DNA from: Progne subis subis
Taxonomy: Eukaryota; Chordata; Aves; Passeriformes; Hirundinidae
Assembly: GCA_022316685.1 (NCBI GenBank)
Contig: JAKJHU010000167.1
Coordinates: 1 to 64,000 of the forward strand
Direction of reading: 5' to 3'
Length of the DNA stretch: 64,000 bases
In this document: piece by piece, positions 12,212-24,000 of the stretch
Layout: each line of letters starts with the position of its first letter
Position numbering within the stretch: position 1 is the first letter of the stretch
The notes under the pieces: generated by a model
The model's input: only the letters and a program-made list of their open reading frames with translations
The model's database searches: none
Told to the model about the DNA's origin: nothing
Made by a program: the position numbers and the translations under genes

Positions 12212-12402
12212 TTCCTGCGCTACGGATGCCTCTGCCCCGTCAAAGCCAAGATCGTTAAATTTTCACAGTGTATTATAAATCATATACAAAAAGAAGGAAA
12301 GCGGTGACCTCGTGTTGTGTGAAGAGACACGTTTTGGGGAACAAAGTAAAACCAAGCCCGGAGCCAAGGCCCGGTGCGTTCGGCACGCGCTTCCCCCTCA
12401 GT

Positions 12403-15031
12403 TCACAAGTGCATCATGGACTCAAACTCGTCGATCCGCTGTTTGGTGTTTCCTTTGCGGATCCTCCGGTAGGAGATTGTATTGTATCTGGAATAGCTGT
12501 GTCTGGAGATGTCGTTCTTCTTGCCCAGGCCGGGCTGCTGCCCCGCTTTCTCCAGCGGGGAGTTGCAGCCGGGGCTGGCCGGGGGCGATGGCTGCTTGCC
12601 GCTGTCTGGCTGCTGCAGGCGGGACGCCTCGCTGTTCTCCTTCTTGATTTCAATCACCTGAACTTCGTCCTCTTCCGTGTCCTCCGCCTCTTCCTCCTCC
12701 GCCTCCCCGGCCGCGTTCCCTGTGGCGTGGGCGCTGCCCGGCAGGGTCTCCGCCGCGGCTGTCCCCGCTGTGCCACCCGGCCCTGCGCGACACGGGGGGA
12801 CACGGGGGGACACGGGGGGACACGGGGGGACACGGGGCTGCGGGTGAGGGCGGCCCGCCGGGAGAAACACCTGCCCCTGCCCCGAATGTGCCATCCCCGG
12901 GATGACACGGGAGCCTCCGCCAGGATGGACACAACGCCAGGGCTGGCTGGGGGCACTGGAGAGAATCCCTGAGCTCCTAAACAGGGAAGGGAAGGGAAAG
13001 GAAAGAGAAAGGGGAAGGGAAAGGGAAAGGGAAAGGGAAAGGGAAAGGGAAAGGGAAAGGGAAAGGGAAAGGGGAAGGGGAAGGGAAGGGAAAGGGAAAG
13101 GGAAAGGGAAAGGGAAAGGGAAAGGGAAGGGAGCCGTTCTGCCCAGATGTGCCCCAGCGGGACGTGTCCCTCCCCCAGCAGTGGCCACCCCGGCTGCCAT
13201 GGCCATCTCCCTTTTGCCCTGTTTGGCACGTCTCTGCTGTTAATGATGCTTTAGTGTCACAACAAATGGTCTATTCAAGGTTTTGCCTGTGGGGTCCAGA
13301 GTATTAATTAGACTAAATTGGTTGGGTACTAAAAAGCTGCCTGCAGTTTCGAGATAAAGTGCTGTGGTTGCAGGGCGGGTGCAGGGGGCCCAGAAGAGAT
13401 CCTTTAATAGGTTTTATTGTGTGCTCCTAAAGCAGCACAGCTGGAAAATGGATGTCAGCTCTAAGCGGGAAAGCCTCCACCGCCATTCACCTCCTCACAG
13501 GCTAGGCAGTTGCTATGAAATATTAATTTGCCCGTGACAAATGTTCGGATATTCTCCCTTTTGTTAATGGGAGCAGGTTTTCTTGCAGGGCGCAGCCCGT
13601 GGCTCATTTAGAGCCCATTTCAAAGCTCAGGGCAGAGCACCTCCAGCAGCTCCCGGTCCAGCCACCCTTGTCGCAGCACTGCCAAAGCCAACGGGATGGG
13701 AGGAGCCTGCAGTGGGAGATGAGGAGAGGAATAATGCCTGGAGCCCCTTGGAGAGATGTGGCTGTTCTCCTGCAGTAACAGACCGTAAGACACTCCTCCT
13801 TGTGGAGCAGTGGCTGCAGGTCACATAGTGAATTAAACACCTCCATTTCTGTATAAACTCAGTGCATTTTAAACCCACGACTGGGAGGGGCAGTGACCCC
13901 CCTGCAGCCGCGCTCACCACAGGAGGTGGCTGAGGCTCCAGCCTGGGCTCCTGCTCGTTTCCACCACTTCCACCCAGAAACGAGCAGAGCAAGACCCAGC
14001 AGGTGTTTAGGAGAGCAATTTTATGTGGACACTTTGGCATTGGGGGATTCAACACTTGGTGAATGAGGCAGGAAAAGAGCCCCAGCAGCCTCACGAGGTT
14101 CTCCTCTGAGCATGGAGCAGTAGACAGAGAATCTCCCAACCTCGTGAGGCCGCTGAGGACCTCCTGGCTGAAGACCCCACCATGCTTGAATACCCCATGG
14201 TCAGTGAGATCTGCAAAACCTCCGGAAGGAGGACATCAGCTGTGATTTCTAAGGTGCAGCAACCTACAGGTGAGAAAGGAGCTCTCTGGAATAGAAGGGT
14301 CTGACCCAGTTTAAAAAACCAATAACTGCATGCATCCCTTGTCTCTTTGCTACACATCAGGGAAACCCCAGATCAGATGGCATTTTGCATTACCTTCCCC
14401 TGGTCCCTGGCCATTGGTCCCTGTGTCCTGGATATCCGCTGGTCCCTGCTGTAGTGTCCCAACGTTCTCCTCTCGCTTTTCTTTGGGAAACACAAAGCAC
14501 AAGACACGGGCTGATGGAGCAATTAGGGATGACAATCAGGTTTTAATGGCTGCAGATCGGTAGATTTTCAGAGCAGGTTTAGAATTGCTCATTTCTTTAG
14601 TTATGAGCTTTTCATTGCACCCCTCAAACGTGTCCCAGATTCTGAAATACTCCAAATCACTCTTACAGCTACCACAGATTAGGAATTTTGGCTAACACAC
14701 AGCACATCCCGTTATTCTTCAGGCCATAGATAAAACAGAACTTTTCTCTCCCAACACTCAGAGACAGGCAGCCCCGTATGATACCTTGGCATCGCTTCTC
14801 TCCAGCAAAGTTCTCAGGAGTGATGTCCTCTGCCAACGAATTTCTATTCTCCTCCAGATTTTCCTTTGCAGGTGAAGCGTCAGGGTTCATTTCTGCATTG
14901 GCATACGGGACTGTCCCAACAGATTTTGCAATTTCTTCGATGCCGCCGATGACCTGGAGTGGGCCATCCTCCAGGGGAACGCTCCCGTTGCACGCCGGCA
15001 TGGTGGCAGCTGCGGGGACTTCCTCTGTCAT
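12403..15031 (-). CDS. ERMN: Ermin (juxtanodin), two coding exons
   Basis: Cytoskeletal protein of myelinating oligodendrocytes with an ERM-like F-actin-binding tail. Coding exon 1 is 15031 down to 14785: it starts MTEEVPA, has the conserved CNG after ten residues, and ends with the donor AAG|GTATCA. Coding exon 2 is 12782 down to 12403: acceptor CGCAG, phase-matched to exon 1, with a TGA stop at 12403-12405. Exon 2 has an acidic run (EEEEAEDTEEDEVQVIEIKK), then GKKNDISRHSYSRYNTISYR and the actin-binding end IRKGNTKQRIDEFESMMHL. The tail is nearly identical to mammalian ermin, so the assignment is firm. Total length is about 208 residues against about 284 in human, so the middle region is shorter here. 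A GC-rich decamer array lies directly before the exon 2 acceptor. The gene converges on GALNT5 and runs in the same direction as CYTIP. Confidence 0.92.
12791..12836. repeat. Decamer array abutting the ERMN exon 2 acceptor
   Basis: Nearly five copies of CACGGGGGGA. In the ERMN sense this reads TCCCCCCGTG and ends eight bases before the acceptor AG (12783-12784), so the repeat supplies the pyrimidine tract of the splice site. The other strand has G-runs that could form a quadruplex. Confidence 0.9.
12983..13130. repeat. (GGGAAA)n purine array
   Basis: About 24 copies of GGGAAA with small changes, in the ERMN intron. All purine on the + strand, all pyrimidine in the ERMN sense. Confidence 0.95.
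13131..14784 (-). other. Remainder of the ERMN intron
   Basis: Unique sequence. The part at about 13240-13580 is AT-rich and free of recognisable repeats. No extra exon is needed, because exon 1 and exon 2 phases match. Confidence 0.5.
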
Positions 15032-15260
15032 GCTGAGGGCCGCGCCGTGCCGTGCCGTGCCGTGCCGTGCCGTGCCGTGCCCGCTGACCGGGGCCCTGCT
15101 CCTCCGGGGCCCCGCTCCTGCCCCGGGGTGGGGAGCTGCTCCTCACCCCTTCGCCCCGGGGTCCGGCTCCCTGCGAGTGGCCCTGGCGCGTCTCCTCTGC
15201 CGAGCCCGCGGCCGCACCATCCGCTGTGCCCAGGGCTTGCCAGCCCAATCAGCACCTCCT
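15032..15260 (-). promoter_or_regulatory. ERMN: GC-rich ERMN 5' flank with (CGTGC)n
   Basis: The sequence just upstream of the ERMN start codon is GC-rich and opens with about eight copies of CGTGC at 15041-15082. It is the likely 5' UTR and promoter. No TATA box is evident. Confidence 0.35.
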
Positions 15261-15549
15261 CTGTCGCTCTGCCCGTTGCATAATTAAATGCACCATTATA
15301 ATTTACATAAACAAACAATCTGAGGCAAGGAAGCTTTTGTGCTGGCCCGGAGAGCGGGGCTGTGGGCATGTCAGCCCCGCGGGAATAAACAGGAGTTTGT
15401 GCTCCGGGCACAATGGCTCTTTGTGTCCCCACTGGTCACAGGGACAGCCATTGTTCTGACCCCTAATCCCCGGAGGGTGACCACCTTCCCCAGAGCCTGC
15501 CACCTAACCCGCTTAACATTCCCCGTCGGGTTTGCGCGGGGAAGCTCGC

Positions 15550-16215
15550 TGTGGACGAGCCCTGCTCTGTGAACCTCACTGTGTGAACCTCGTGTGGATG
15601 AACCCTGTGTGGATGAACCTCGTGTGGATGAACCTTGTGTGGATGAACCTTGTGTGGATGAACTTCGCTCTGTGAACCTCACTGTGTGAACCTCGCATGG
15701 ATGAACCCTGTGTGGATGAACCCTGTGTGGATGAACCCTGTGTGGATGAACCTCGTGTGGATGAACCTTGTGCGGATGAACCCTGTGTGGATGAACCTCG
15801 TGTGGATGAACTTCGCTCTGTGAACCTCACTGTGTGAACCTCGCATGGATGAACCCTGTGTGGATGAACCCTGTGTGGATGAACCTCGTGTGGATGAACT
15901 TCGCTCTGTGAACCTCACTGTGTGAACCTCGCATGGATGAACCCTGTGTGGATGAACCCTGTGTGGATGAACCCTGTGTGGATGAACCTCGTGTGGATGA
16001 ACCCTGTGTGGATGAACCTTGTGTGGATGAACTTCGCTCTGTGAACCTCACTGTGTGAACCTCGCATGGATGAACCTCACTCTGTGAACCTCACTGTGTG
16101 AACCTTGTGTGGATGAACCTCGCATGGATGAACCTCACTGTGGATGAACCTTGTGTGGATGAACTTCCTGTGGATGAACCTCTCCATGGATGAACTGCTC
16201 CATGGATGAACCTCG
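15550..16215. repeat. Minisatellite, 15-bp unit with higher-order structure
   Basis: About 45 units of GTGTGGATGAACCCT (variants end CTCG or CTTG). Blocks are separated by a recurring CGCTCTGTGAACCTCACTGT segment, giving a longer super-repeat seen at about 15665, 15810, 15900 and 16030. Confidence 0.93.
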
Positions 16216-16334
16216 CCCTGCCCTGGGACACAACGGCACATTTTGCCCTCTGGGGAGCAGTCCCAGCAGTGGGACGGGCACAGGCCCCACATATGGTGTG
16301 TTGTCACTGTCCACCTGCGCCAAGCCAAGTGCCC

Positions 16335-16505
16335 TGGACACCAGCACCGCTCAGAGGGGCCATGGCTGCCCCTGGAAGAGTGCCAGGCCAGGCTGGATGG
16401 GGCTTGGAGCACCCTGGGGTAATGGGAGGTGTCCCTGCCATGGCAGGGGTGGAACAGGGAGAGCTTTAAGGTCCCTCCCAATCCAAGACATTCCATGATT
16501 CTCTC
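16335..16505 (+). mobile_element. CR1 retroposon 3' end
   Basis: CTTGGAGCACCCTGGGGTAA, GTGTCCCTGCCATGGCAGGG and the end CATTCCATGATTCTCTC match the plus-strand CR1 3' end. It starts close to the end of the 15-bp array. Confidence 0.8.
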
Positions 16506-17507
16506 AGTAACTCTCAGTCAGACCTAAGGCTGGCAGGATCAAGAGTGGAGTTTTTTGCAGAGGGAAGCTGGAAAATCACCCGAGCAGGACTGGGGCATTT
16601 CTGACTGCAGCTGAACTCGTCTCAACCCTGGTGCCCAAAGCCAGGTTTACATAACAGTGTAATCTCCCGCTGTGAATGACATTCTGTGTTTGTACAATAC
16701 AACATTTCTGGTTTCTTTGGGCTTTAGACTTTGGAAATCCTCTTGTCGAGTTCAGCCCCTGATTAGAAATGAACCCAAAGGCTTTGCACTGCTTCTATTC
16801 ATCTCTTGAGTTTGTGCCTTTAAATCAATGGGTTTTCATTATTGTTTTAAAATGAGTTTGGTGTGATTGATTTCTAAAATCCATCCTTTGCTGGAAACTC
16901 TGTCCAAGAAAAGCAAATGATAAGGTTTGGACGTGAGCTGACAAGGCACAGCGGTTGGTGCCCTCAGGAGGAGAGGCTGAGCACCCAGCAAGGTCTGGTG
17001 ACTGGAGAGGACTGGGTTCCTTTCTACTATCACAGAATCCCAGAAGCATTTGAGCTGCCCCAGCACCTCTGCAGGATCACAGAAGGAGAAGGCAGCTGTG
17101 GGTTCTTCCCACCGCAGGCAGCTCTTCGCAAACAGCGAGGCAAAACCACCCCTCAGGGGCAGGGAAACATTCCTCCTGCACCAACCCCGTGGGGTGTATT
17201 TCCGCCTCTTCAAGCTTTTAAAAATGAAATAACTTTATTCTGTCCAATCTGGTGTGGCACAGCCGCAGCTGGATGTGACACCACTAACAGCAGCTGGTCC
17301 ATGCCAGGAGCACCGGGCTGGCTCCCGGCTGTGTCTGGGATAAAGTGTGAGTCCCCTCTGCCTGGAGGCGCTGGCAGACCCAGCTGCCCTCGATAACCAC
17401 GTGTGCGATCTTCTGCTCAGAGCCCTGAGAGCTGGGTGTGACCAGCTGCTGCCACCGGGGAACATGGCCCGTGGGAAGGGAAGTGCTGGGTGTGGCTGCA
17501 GCAGGAG
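16506..17507. other. Unique intergenic sequence
   Basis: No gene recognised. A short ATCACAGAATCCCAGAA near 17030 may be a CR1 scrap. Confidence 0.5.
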
Positions 17508-18117
17508 GGAGCAGCACCCCCATCCCTGGCTGTGGGGCAGGATGGATCCGAGGGGCAGCACCCCCATCCCTGGCTGTGGGGCAGGATGGATCCGAGGGGC
17601 AGCACCCCCATCCCTGGCTGTGGGGCAGGATGGATCCGGGGGGCAGCACCCCATCCCTGGCTGTGGGGCAGGATGGATCCGAGGGGCAGCACCCCCATCC
17701 CTGGCTGTGGGGCAGGATGGATCCGAGGGGCAGCACCCCCATCCCTGGCTGTGGGGCAGGATGGATCCGAGGGGCAGCACCCCATCCCTGGCTGTGGGGC
17801 AGGATGGATCCGAGGGGCAGCACCCCATCCCTGGCTGTGGGGCAGGATGGATCCGAGGGGCAGCACCCCATCCCTGGCTGTGGGGTAGGATGGATCCGAG
17901 GGGCAGCACCCCATCCCTGGCTGTGGGGCAGGATGGATCCGAGGGGCAGCACCCCATCCCTGGCTGTGGGGCAGGATGGATCCGGGGGGCAGCACCCCAT
18001 CCCTGGCTGTGGGGCAGGATGGATCCGAGGGGCAGCACCCCCATCCCTGGCTGTGGGGCAGGATGGATCCGAGGGGCAGCACCCCCATCCCTGGCTGTGG
18101 GGCAGGATGGACCTGAG
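17508..18117. repeat. Minisatellite, 44/45-bp unit
   Basis: About 13 copies of a unit beginning CAGCACCCCCATCCCTGGCT and continuing GTGGGGCAGGATGGATCCGA. Copies alternate between four and five C after CAGCA, so the unit is 44 or 45 bases and reading frames drift along the array. Most copies carry GGATCC. Confidence 0.97.
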
Positions 18118-19379
18118 GGGAAGGACCTGGTGGGGAGGGCCTGGGCAGTGGGCCACACTCAGCTGAGCAGTTAAGTCCCCTTAGAAGGTTCATCAAATTA
18201 ATTGAAATGTTCAGTTTAAAATCCAATTGCATTCGTTGAGGACGACCTGCGCTTTCCTCCGCAGTGAACTTGTGTTACCCCTCAGCCCCTGGGGGATAAG
18301 CAGAGAAAAGGTTGCATTGGCTGTTGGGAACTCTCCAATCCCTCCAACACCCCTGTGATCAGTGAGAACCCCTCTGTGGCCAGAGGTCCAGAGCACATGG
18401 AACTGCGGGTGTCACTGTCCCGTGCTGCCTGTCCGCCCACGCTCCTCCTGCCCCACTCCCTGGAGGCAGAGCAGGACCCGCCCGAAGTGCTCTCTGCGAG
18501 GAGAAATGCCATTTTAAAAAGCTGTTGCGGTTGCTTTTCTTTCTGAGCACTTTGGCTGGCCTGTGAGCTCCTTCCTCCCCCCCAGGCTGGGGCACAGCAG
18601 AGCCCGGTGCTTGTCACCCACATCCTGTTTGTGATCGTGGCTAAGAATGTGTCGTGCTGTCACCTTGTCACACCCTAATTGTGCTCTCACCTTGCTGGGA
18701 GGGCATCACTTGTTCAGTCTGGAGTTTGTGGGTGTTCAGGCTCCTCCAGCCTTTCCACACTCACGGTAAGCGTCTGTGTCCCAAACTGTGGCAAATTAAC
18801 CTTTCATGCCAAAAGGAATCACACCTTTGGGCTGTAAAGCTGCAATAGTTGAGGTGTTAAGGCATAGGTTGGACTTGATGATCTTGGAGGTCTCTTCCAA
18901 CCTCATTATTCTGTGTGATTCTGTGTGATAATTTAGGGTTCCTTTCTCAGTGTTGGAGCTGTCCATTCCCTTTGGGCACTACCACAACCATCACCAGATG
19001 TTCTGTTTTTTCTGCCCCCAGTTGCTTCTGGACATCCCAATATCTGCCTTTAACTCAACATTTTGGCCAAACAGAACCAATCTCTGGTTTATTTTCTTGT
19101 TTCAGCCAGTGCTACTGGCAATGGAAAGTAGAACTCTATTTTGAGACAGCAAATCATGGGCAAAAACACTGGTGCCTAGTGACAAGCTCCAGAGCCCAGA
19201 GCAGCACCTGAAATGCCCCAGCCTGGACCGGGGATGGGCTTTGACTCCACGTGGGTGTTGGAGCAGTCTCCTCCAGCACAGGGCAGGGGCGGCACTGCCA
19301 GCAGAGGGGCTCCCAGGCTGGACTGCAGGCACTCGGTGCAGCAGCACAGACAGGACAGCACCTCATCTACAAATCATGT
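18118..19379. other. Intergenic sequence, no gene seen
   Basis: Unique except for the CR1 3' end at 18855-18930. Confidence 0.5.
18855..18930 (+). mobile_element. CR1 3' end with tail repeats
   Basis: GGTTGGACTTGATGATCTTG, GAGGTCTCTTCCAACCT and a tail ATTCTGTGTG repeated twice: the classic CR1 3' terminus. Confidence 0.9.
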
Positions 19380-19382
19380 GAG

Positions 19383-19640
19383 CTCCTCTCCTGATCCTCC
19401 TCCAGCTCCCTTGACATCCCTCCAGCTCCCCTGATCCTCCTCCAGCTCCCCTGATCCTCCTCCAGCTCCCCTGACATCCCTCCAGCTCCCCTGACATCCC
19501 TCCAGCTCCCCTGATCCTCCTCCAGCTCCCCTGATCCTCCTCCAGCTCCCCTGACATCCCTCCAGCTCCCCTGATCCTCCTCCAGCTCCCCTGACATCCC
19601 TCCAGCTCCCCGACATCCTCCAGCTCCCCTGAGTGCCCCT
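19383..19640. repeat. Minisatellite, 19/20-bp unit
   Basis: About 13 copies mixing two forms, CTCCCCTGATCCTCCTCCAG (20 bp) and CTCCCCTGACATCCCTCCAG. Pyrimidine-rich on the + strand. Confidence 0.92.
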
Positions 19641-21014
19641 CAGCTTTCCCAGAGATGTGCCATATTTCCAGCCACTTAATCCTTCCCACAGAAGTGGCAG
19701 GGGCCAGTACTGACCCTTCTGTCTTAGCAATGTTCGTGAATTAGAGAAGCTTTGGGAACAGGTTGTTTTTGTTTGGAGCTCATCTCAGAGGGAAGCTGTT
19801 GGATTTAGCCTGCAGTCTGTGAGGAGCCCAGAAAAGCCTGGCACAGCGGTGCCCGAGGGCACAACTGCACAGGCTGCCCGGGCAACAGGAGAATGAGTCA
19901 CACAGGATCTTTGAATTATATTTAAAATGCTTCCAGTTGTATTTGAAAAACATCATTAGGCCGCTCAGGCTGAACAAACAGCCTGTTTCTATGTGCTGAG
20001 AGGGAGAGAAAAATCTCTTTTTCTTCATATCTGTGCCCATGGTTATTAAACCCCACTTCACACACGCTCTCATTGATCCTTACTGCCTGAAGCCTCTGCT
20101 CCTGGAGAAGTGTGAGCAGGTGTGGAGCGCTGGGAGCAGTGGGAACACGGGACCGAGGGGCAGCTCCTGCAGCCCTGGGGCACTGGAGGGCAGGGACCCC
20201 AGCACAGCACTGGAGGGCTGACCCTGAATGTCACCAACCTGCCAGCGCAGAGCGAACCTGCTCCGCCCTGCAGGACAACCCTCCTCCGCCTTCTATCTCT
20301 CTCGCCTTAGAGGTCAAATCTGTGGGACACACGGAGCTGCTCAGGCAGGGTCACGGACACCGCTGCCTCCCCAGCACCGGCTCTGCGGAGGAGTTTGGGA
20401 CATGTGCCCCAGAGGAATGTGCCCCACATGTGCTCAGGAGGGTCCTGTCCACTCCACAGCCCCTGGAATGAGACAGCTTGGCAAGCCATGGAATGTCAGC
20501 CCTGGCAGAGACCGCAGCTGGCCAGGTCAGACCAGGGCTGGGCTATCGGACGGTTTGCACGGCTGCTGCCAGGATGCAAACCTGCCATTCCAAAACACCG
20601 CCGCCCAGGGTCTCTGCCGCAAGCTCCAGGCTCCGTCCTCTTCCCAACGGGACTCTGCAACTGGTTTGAGTAGAAGCGCTCGTTTTATTAAAGACCTCTG
20701 GAAGACACTGACTCCAGTAACAGGAAATAAATAGCTATCAATTTCGCATTCAATTAAAAACTGTTATTAACAGTAAAGTTCGCCGAGGAAGTTCTGCAAA
20801 GGTTTTTGGAGTCACTCATTTTTCACGTAAATGAAGAGGTCCGCAGCGTGCTCTGATTAAAAATGAAAATAATTAAAGCCCCAGAGCTGTGTGACTCTCA
20901 TCAGTGCCGTTGTCTGGGGGGTGCCCTGCGGTGCCACCCACGCCGTGCCCCAGCGAGCCGCAGCCTCAGGCCCACGCCCAGGCCCAGGTGACATCGAGGG
21001 TGACACGCGTGACA
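19641..21014. other. Intergenic sequence and CYTIP 3' UTR
   Basis: Unique sequence with no recognised gene; the last 330 bases before the CYTIP stop are AT-rich and probably its 3' UTR. Confidence 0.5.
20684..20689 (-). promoter_or_regulatory. CYTIP: Candidate CYTIP polyadenylation signal
   Basis: TTTATT on the + strand gives AATAAA in the CYTIP sense, about 330 bases after the stop. The 3' UTR between them is unique and AT-rich. Confidence 0.45.
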
Positions 21015-24000
21015 TCAGACCCGACTTTCTTCCTCTTCTACTGCCCGGTGAAAGCCTGGAATGAATCTCAAAAGATGTTTCCGGACACTGGCTCTCCTGC
21101 TCTTCCGCGGGAGGGTCCCGAAGCTGCTGGAGTAGCTGCTGCTCTCCCAGAGCGGGGACGCGGAGCCGCTGCTGGCCAGGCTGATGCTGCGGTGCCTGCG
21201 CAGGGAGCTCCTCGCCGCGGCCCCGTCCCCATCCCTGGGGAACACACAATCGTCATCCACGCTGGACTGGCGGCTCAGGCTCTCTGCAGCCGAGTCCTCG
21301 AAGGCGCTGCCCTGGTAGAAGCTGTCCTCGCTGCCCACGGTCATGGAGCTGAGCCGGCTGCGGGAGCTGCTCTCGCTGGAGAAGCGGGGCTTGCCCGGCC
21401 TGAAGGGTCCCGGCGAGCCGCAGCCGCCACCCGAGCTGGGCTCCTCGGGCTCCAGGGTTCCCAGCAGAGCGTTGTCGTTCACCTCCCCTGGAAGCAGGAG
21501 CCGGAGAGCGGCGCTGGTCAGCGCTGCCCGCGGCCGGAGCGGGACGCTTGTGCGGCGGCAGCGCAGCGGAGCGTCCTGGCCGCCCAGCCCCTCGGCACGG
21601 GGAGCAGCCCCTGCCCGCACCGGCAGCTGCTCCTGCTGCTCCCCGGGCAGCCCAGAAAAACCCCAACCCAGCCTCTTCCCCGGTAAGGCCAAAATAAATG
21701 GCAAGGGTTTTACCACCCGCATAAACTCCTATCCCGGGAGTGGTGCAAAGAGCCCTGGGCGCGCACTGCTCCAGCAGCAGCCAAGTTCATTACCCTCGGG
21801 ACAAAAGCGCTCCCCGGCCCAGCCCCCGGCCTTCATTAAGAAGAAAGGAAGCAGAGGGCAGGGAGATTGCAGAAGCGCTGTTTCCGGGCCGGAGCCCAGC
21901 ACGTACCGTGCAGCAGCAGCCGCTCCCGGGCCAGCAGCGCCCGCAGCTCTCCCCACCGCTGGTGCAGCGCCCGCTGTGGGGACAAGGAACAGCCCTGTCA
22001 CTCCGTGGAAACACGGAGCACCCGTAAATAAAGCGGTCTGTAAAGGTGCAGGTCACCCACAAGAAACACTCGTGTGTCCCGCTTTTACTCAGACAATTTT
22101 CCGGGACTTTAGCAAATTTTTTCCAGAAAACACCAGCCCGCTCCTGCCTGAGGGTGCTCTGGCCAAGCACTGGCGCATCCGACTTGGGAGAGGAGCGGCC
22201 AGAAACCCGGAGAGCACGCAGCCTGCAGAGCATGGGCCACCTTCACCAGGCTGGGGCAGTGCCAGCGCTCCCCTGCAGCCGTGCCCAGCTCTGCACCACC
22301 CACCAGGACCAGGCACACACTGCTCCTCCTCCCCGGGCTCACGGCGTGGGACTGGCGCAGCAACCACCCCATCCGTGCTGGGAGCACACCACCTGGAAAT
22401 CCTGACAGCCCCCAGTGCCATCCAACACCCAGCAACGTTCCTTCCCCTCTGCCGCAGGACAGCTCTTGGGGCAAAATAAACCATTGCAGAGTCGATTAAA
22501 AACACCCAACGGGTGAGGCTGAGCCTGGGGACAGCCACAGGAGGCACCTCCCACCAGCCCAATGAGCTCCGTGCACACGGACGTTCCTGCTCCCAAACTG
22601 ACCGGCCTAAGCTCGCCTGGGCAGTCCTGGGATTGTCACAGCATTTCTTCTCTTTCCAGGTTTCCAAAATATATCAGAGGGACCAGGGCTGGGGTGGCTG
22701 GGGTGGCTGGAGGTGCCGGCAGCAGGGAGCCCACGGGTGTCAGCCCTTGCCAGGACCCTCTGTGCCGTGGACACCCCCCTGCTCCCACCAGCAGTGAACC
22801 CACAGCAGCCATCTCCATTTGACAGCAGAACAACCAACCAGCCATGTTACCTTGAGAGCCTGCAGTTTGGTCTCCAGCTCCATTTTCCTCAGGAACAAGG
22901 CCCCATTGACGGTCTCCAACCTGTGGGAACAGGTGATGCTGCCCTGAAGCACAGAGGCTCTCCCCAGCCCAGCGCATCCCATCCCTTGGGATTTCTGCAT
23001 CTCAGGCAGTGCAGGGCTGTGGGGCTGCGTGATCCTGCCTTTGGTGGCAGAGGACATTGGGCCAAACCCCATCTGGAGGAGAGACACACACCTCAAATAG
23101 TTCCCTGAAGACTTTATCAAGTCCACTATCTGCTTGTGACCAAACCCCTCGATGTTCATGCCGTTGATGCTGGTGAGGATGTCACCTGTCAGAGACACAC
23201 AGAGTGAGCTTCAGCAGCCAGTGCACACCTTCCACCTGTGCACACCTTCCACCTTCCACCTGTGCACACCTTCCACCTGTGCACACCTTCCACCTTCCAC
23301 CTTCAGCCTGTGCACACCTTCCTCCTGTGCACACCTTCCAGCTGTGCACACCTTCCACCTTCCACCTTCAGCCTGTTCACACCTTCAGCCTGTGCACACC
23401 TTCCACCTGTGCACACCTTCCACCTGTGCACACCTTCCACCTTCCACCTGTGCACACCTTCCACCTGTGCACACCTTCCACCTTCCACCTTCCACCTGTG
23501 CACACCTTCCTCCTGTGCACACCTTCCAGCTGTGCACACCTTCCACCTTCCACCTGTGCACACCTTCCTCCTGTGCACACCTTCCACCTGTGCACACCTT
23601 CCACCTTCCACCTTCCACCTGTGCACACCTTCCTCCTGTGCACACCTTCCACCTTCCACTTTCCACCTTCAGCCTGTGCACACCTTCCACCTGTGCAGAA
23701 CTTCCACCTTCCACCTTCCACCTGTGCACACCTTCCACCTGTGCAGAACTTCCACCTTCCACCTGTGCACACCTTCCACCTGTGCAGAACTTCCACCTTC
23801 CACCTGTGCACACCTTCCACCTTCCACCTTCCCCTTTCCACCTTCCACGTCCCACCTTCAGCCCGTGCACACCTTGCACCTGCTCCCCAGGAGCAGCACC
23901 AGGCCCAGAGGAGGGTCAGGCCTCCCGGGTGAGGAAACCCACGGGTAGTTACCAGTCTGCAGGCCGGAGAGGTGGGCAGGGCTTTCCTCTTGGATTCTGC

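Larger units (their letters stand above)
8253..12402. other. Intergenic region between convergent GALNT5 and ERMN
   Basis: Holds the two 3' UTRs, an A-rich tract at about 10085-10275, a CpG-rich block at about 10430-10960 and a CR1 scrap near 11.1 kb. No coding region is supported; the open frames here show no recognisable protein motifs. Confidence 0.6.
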
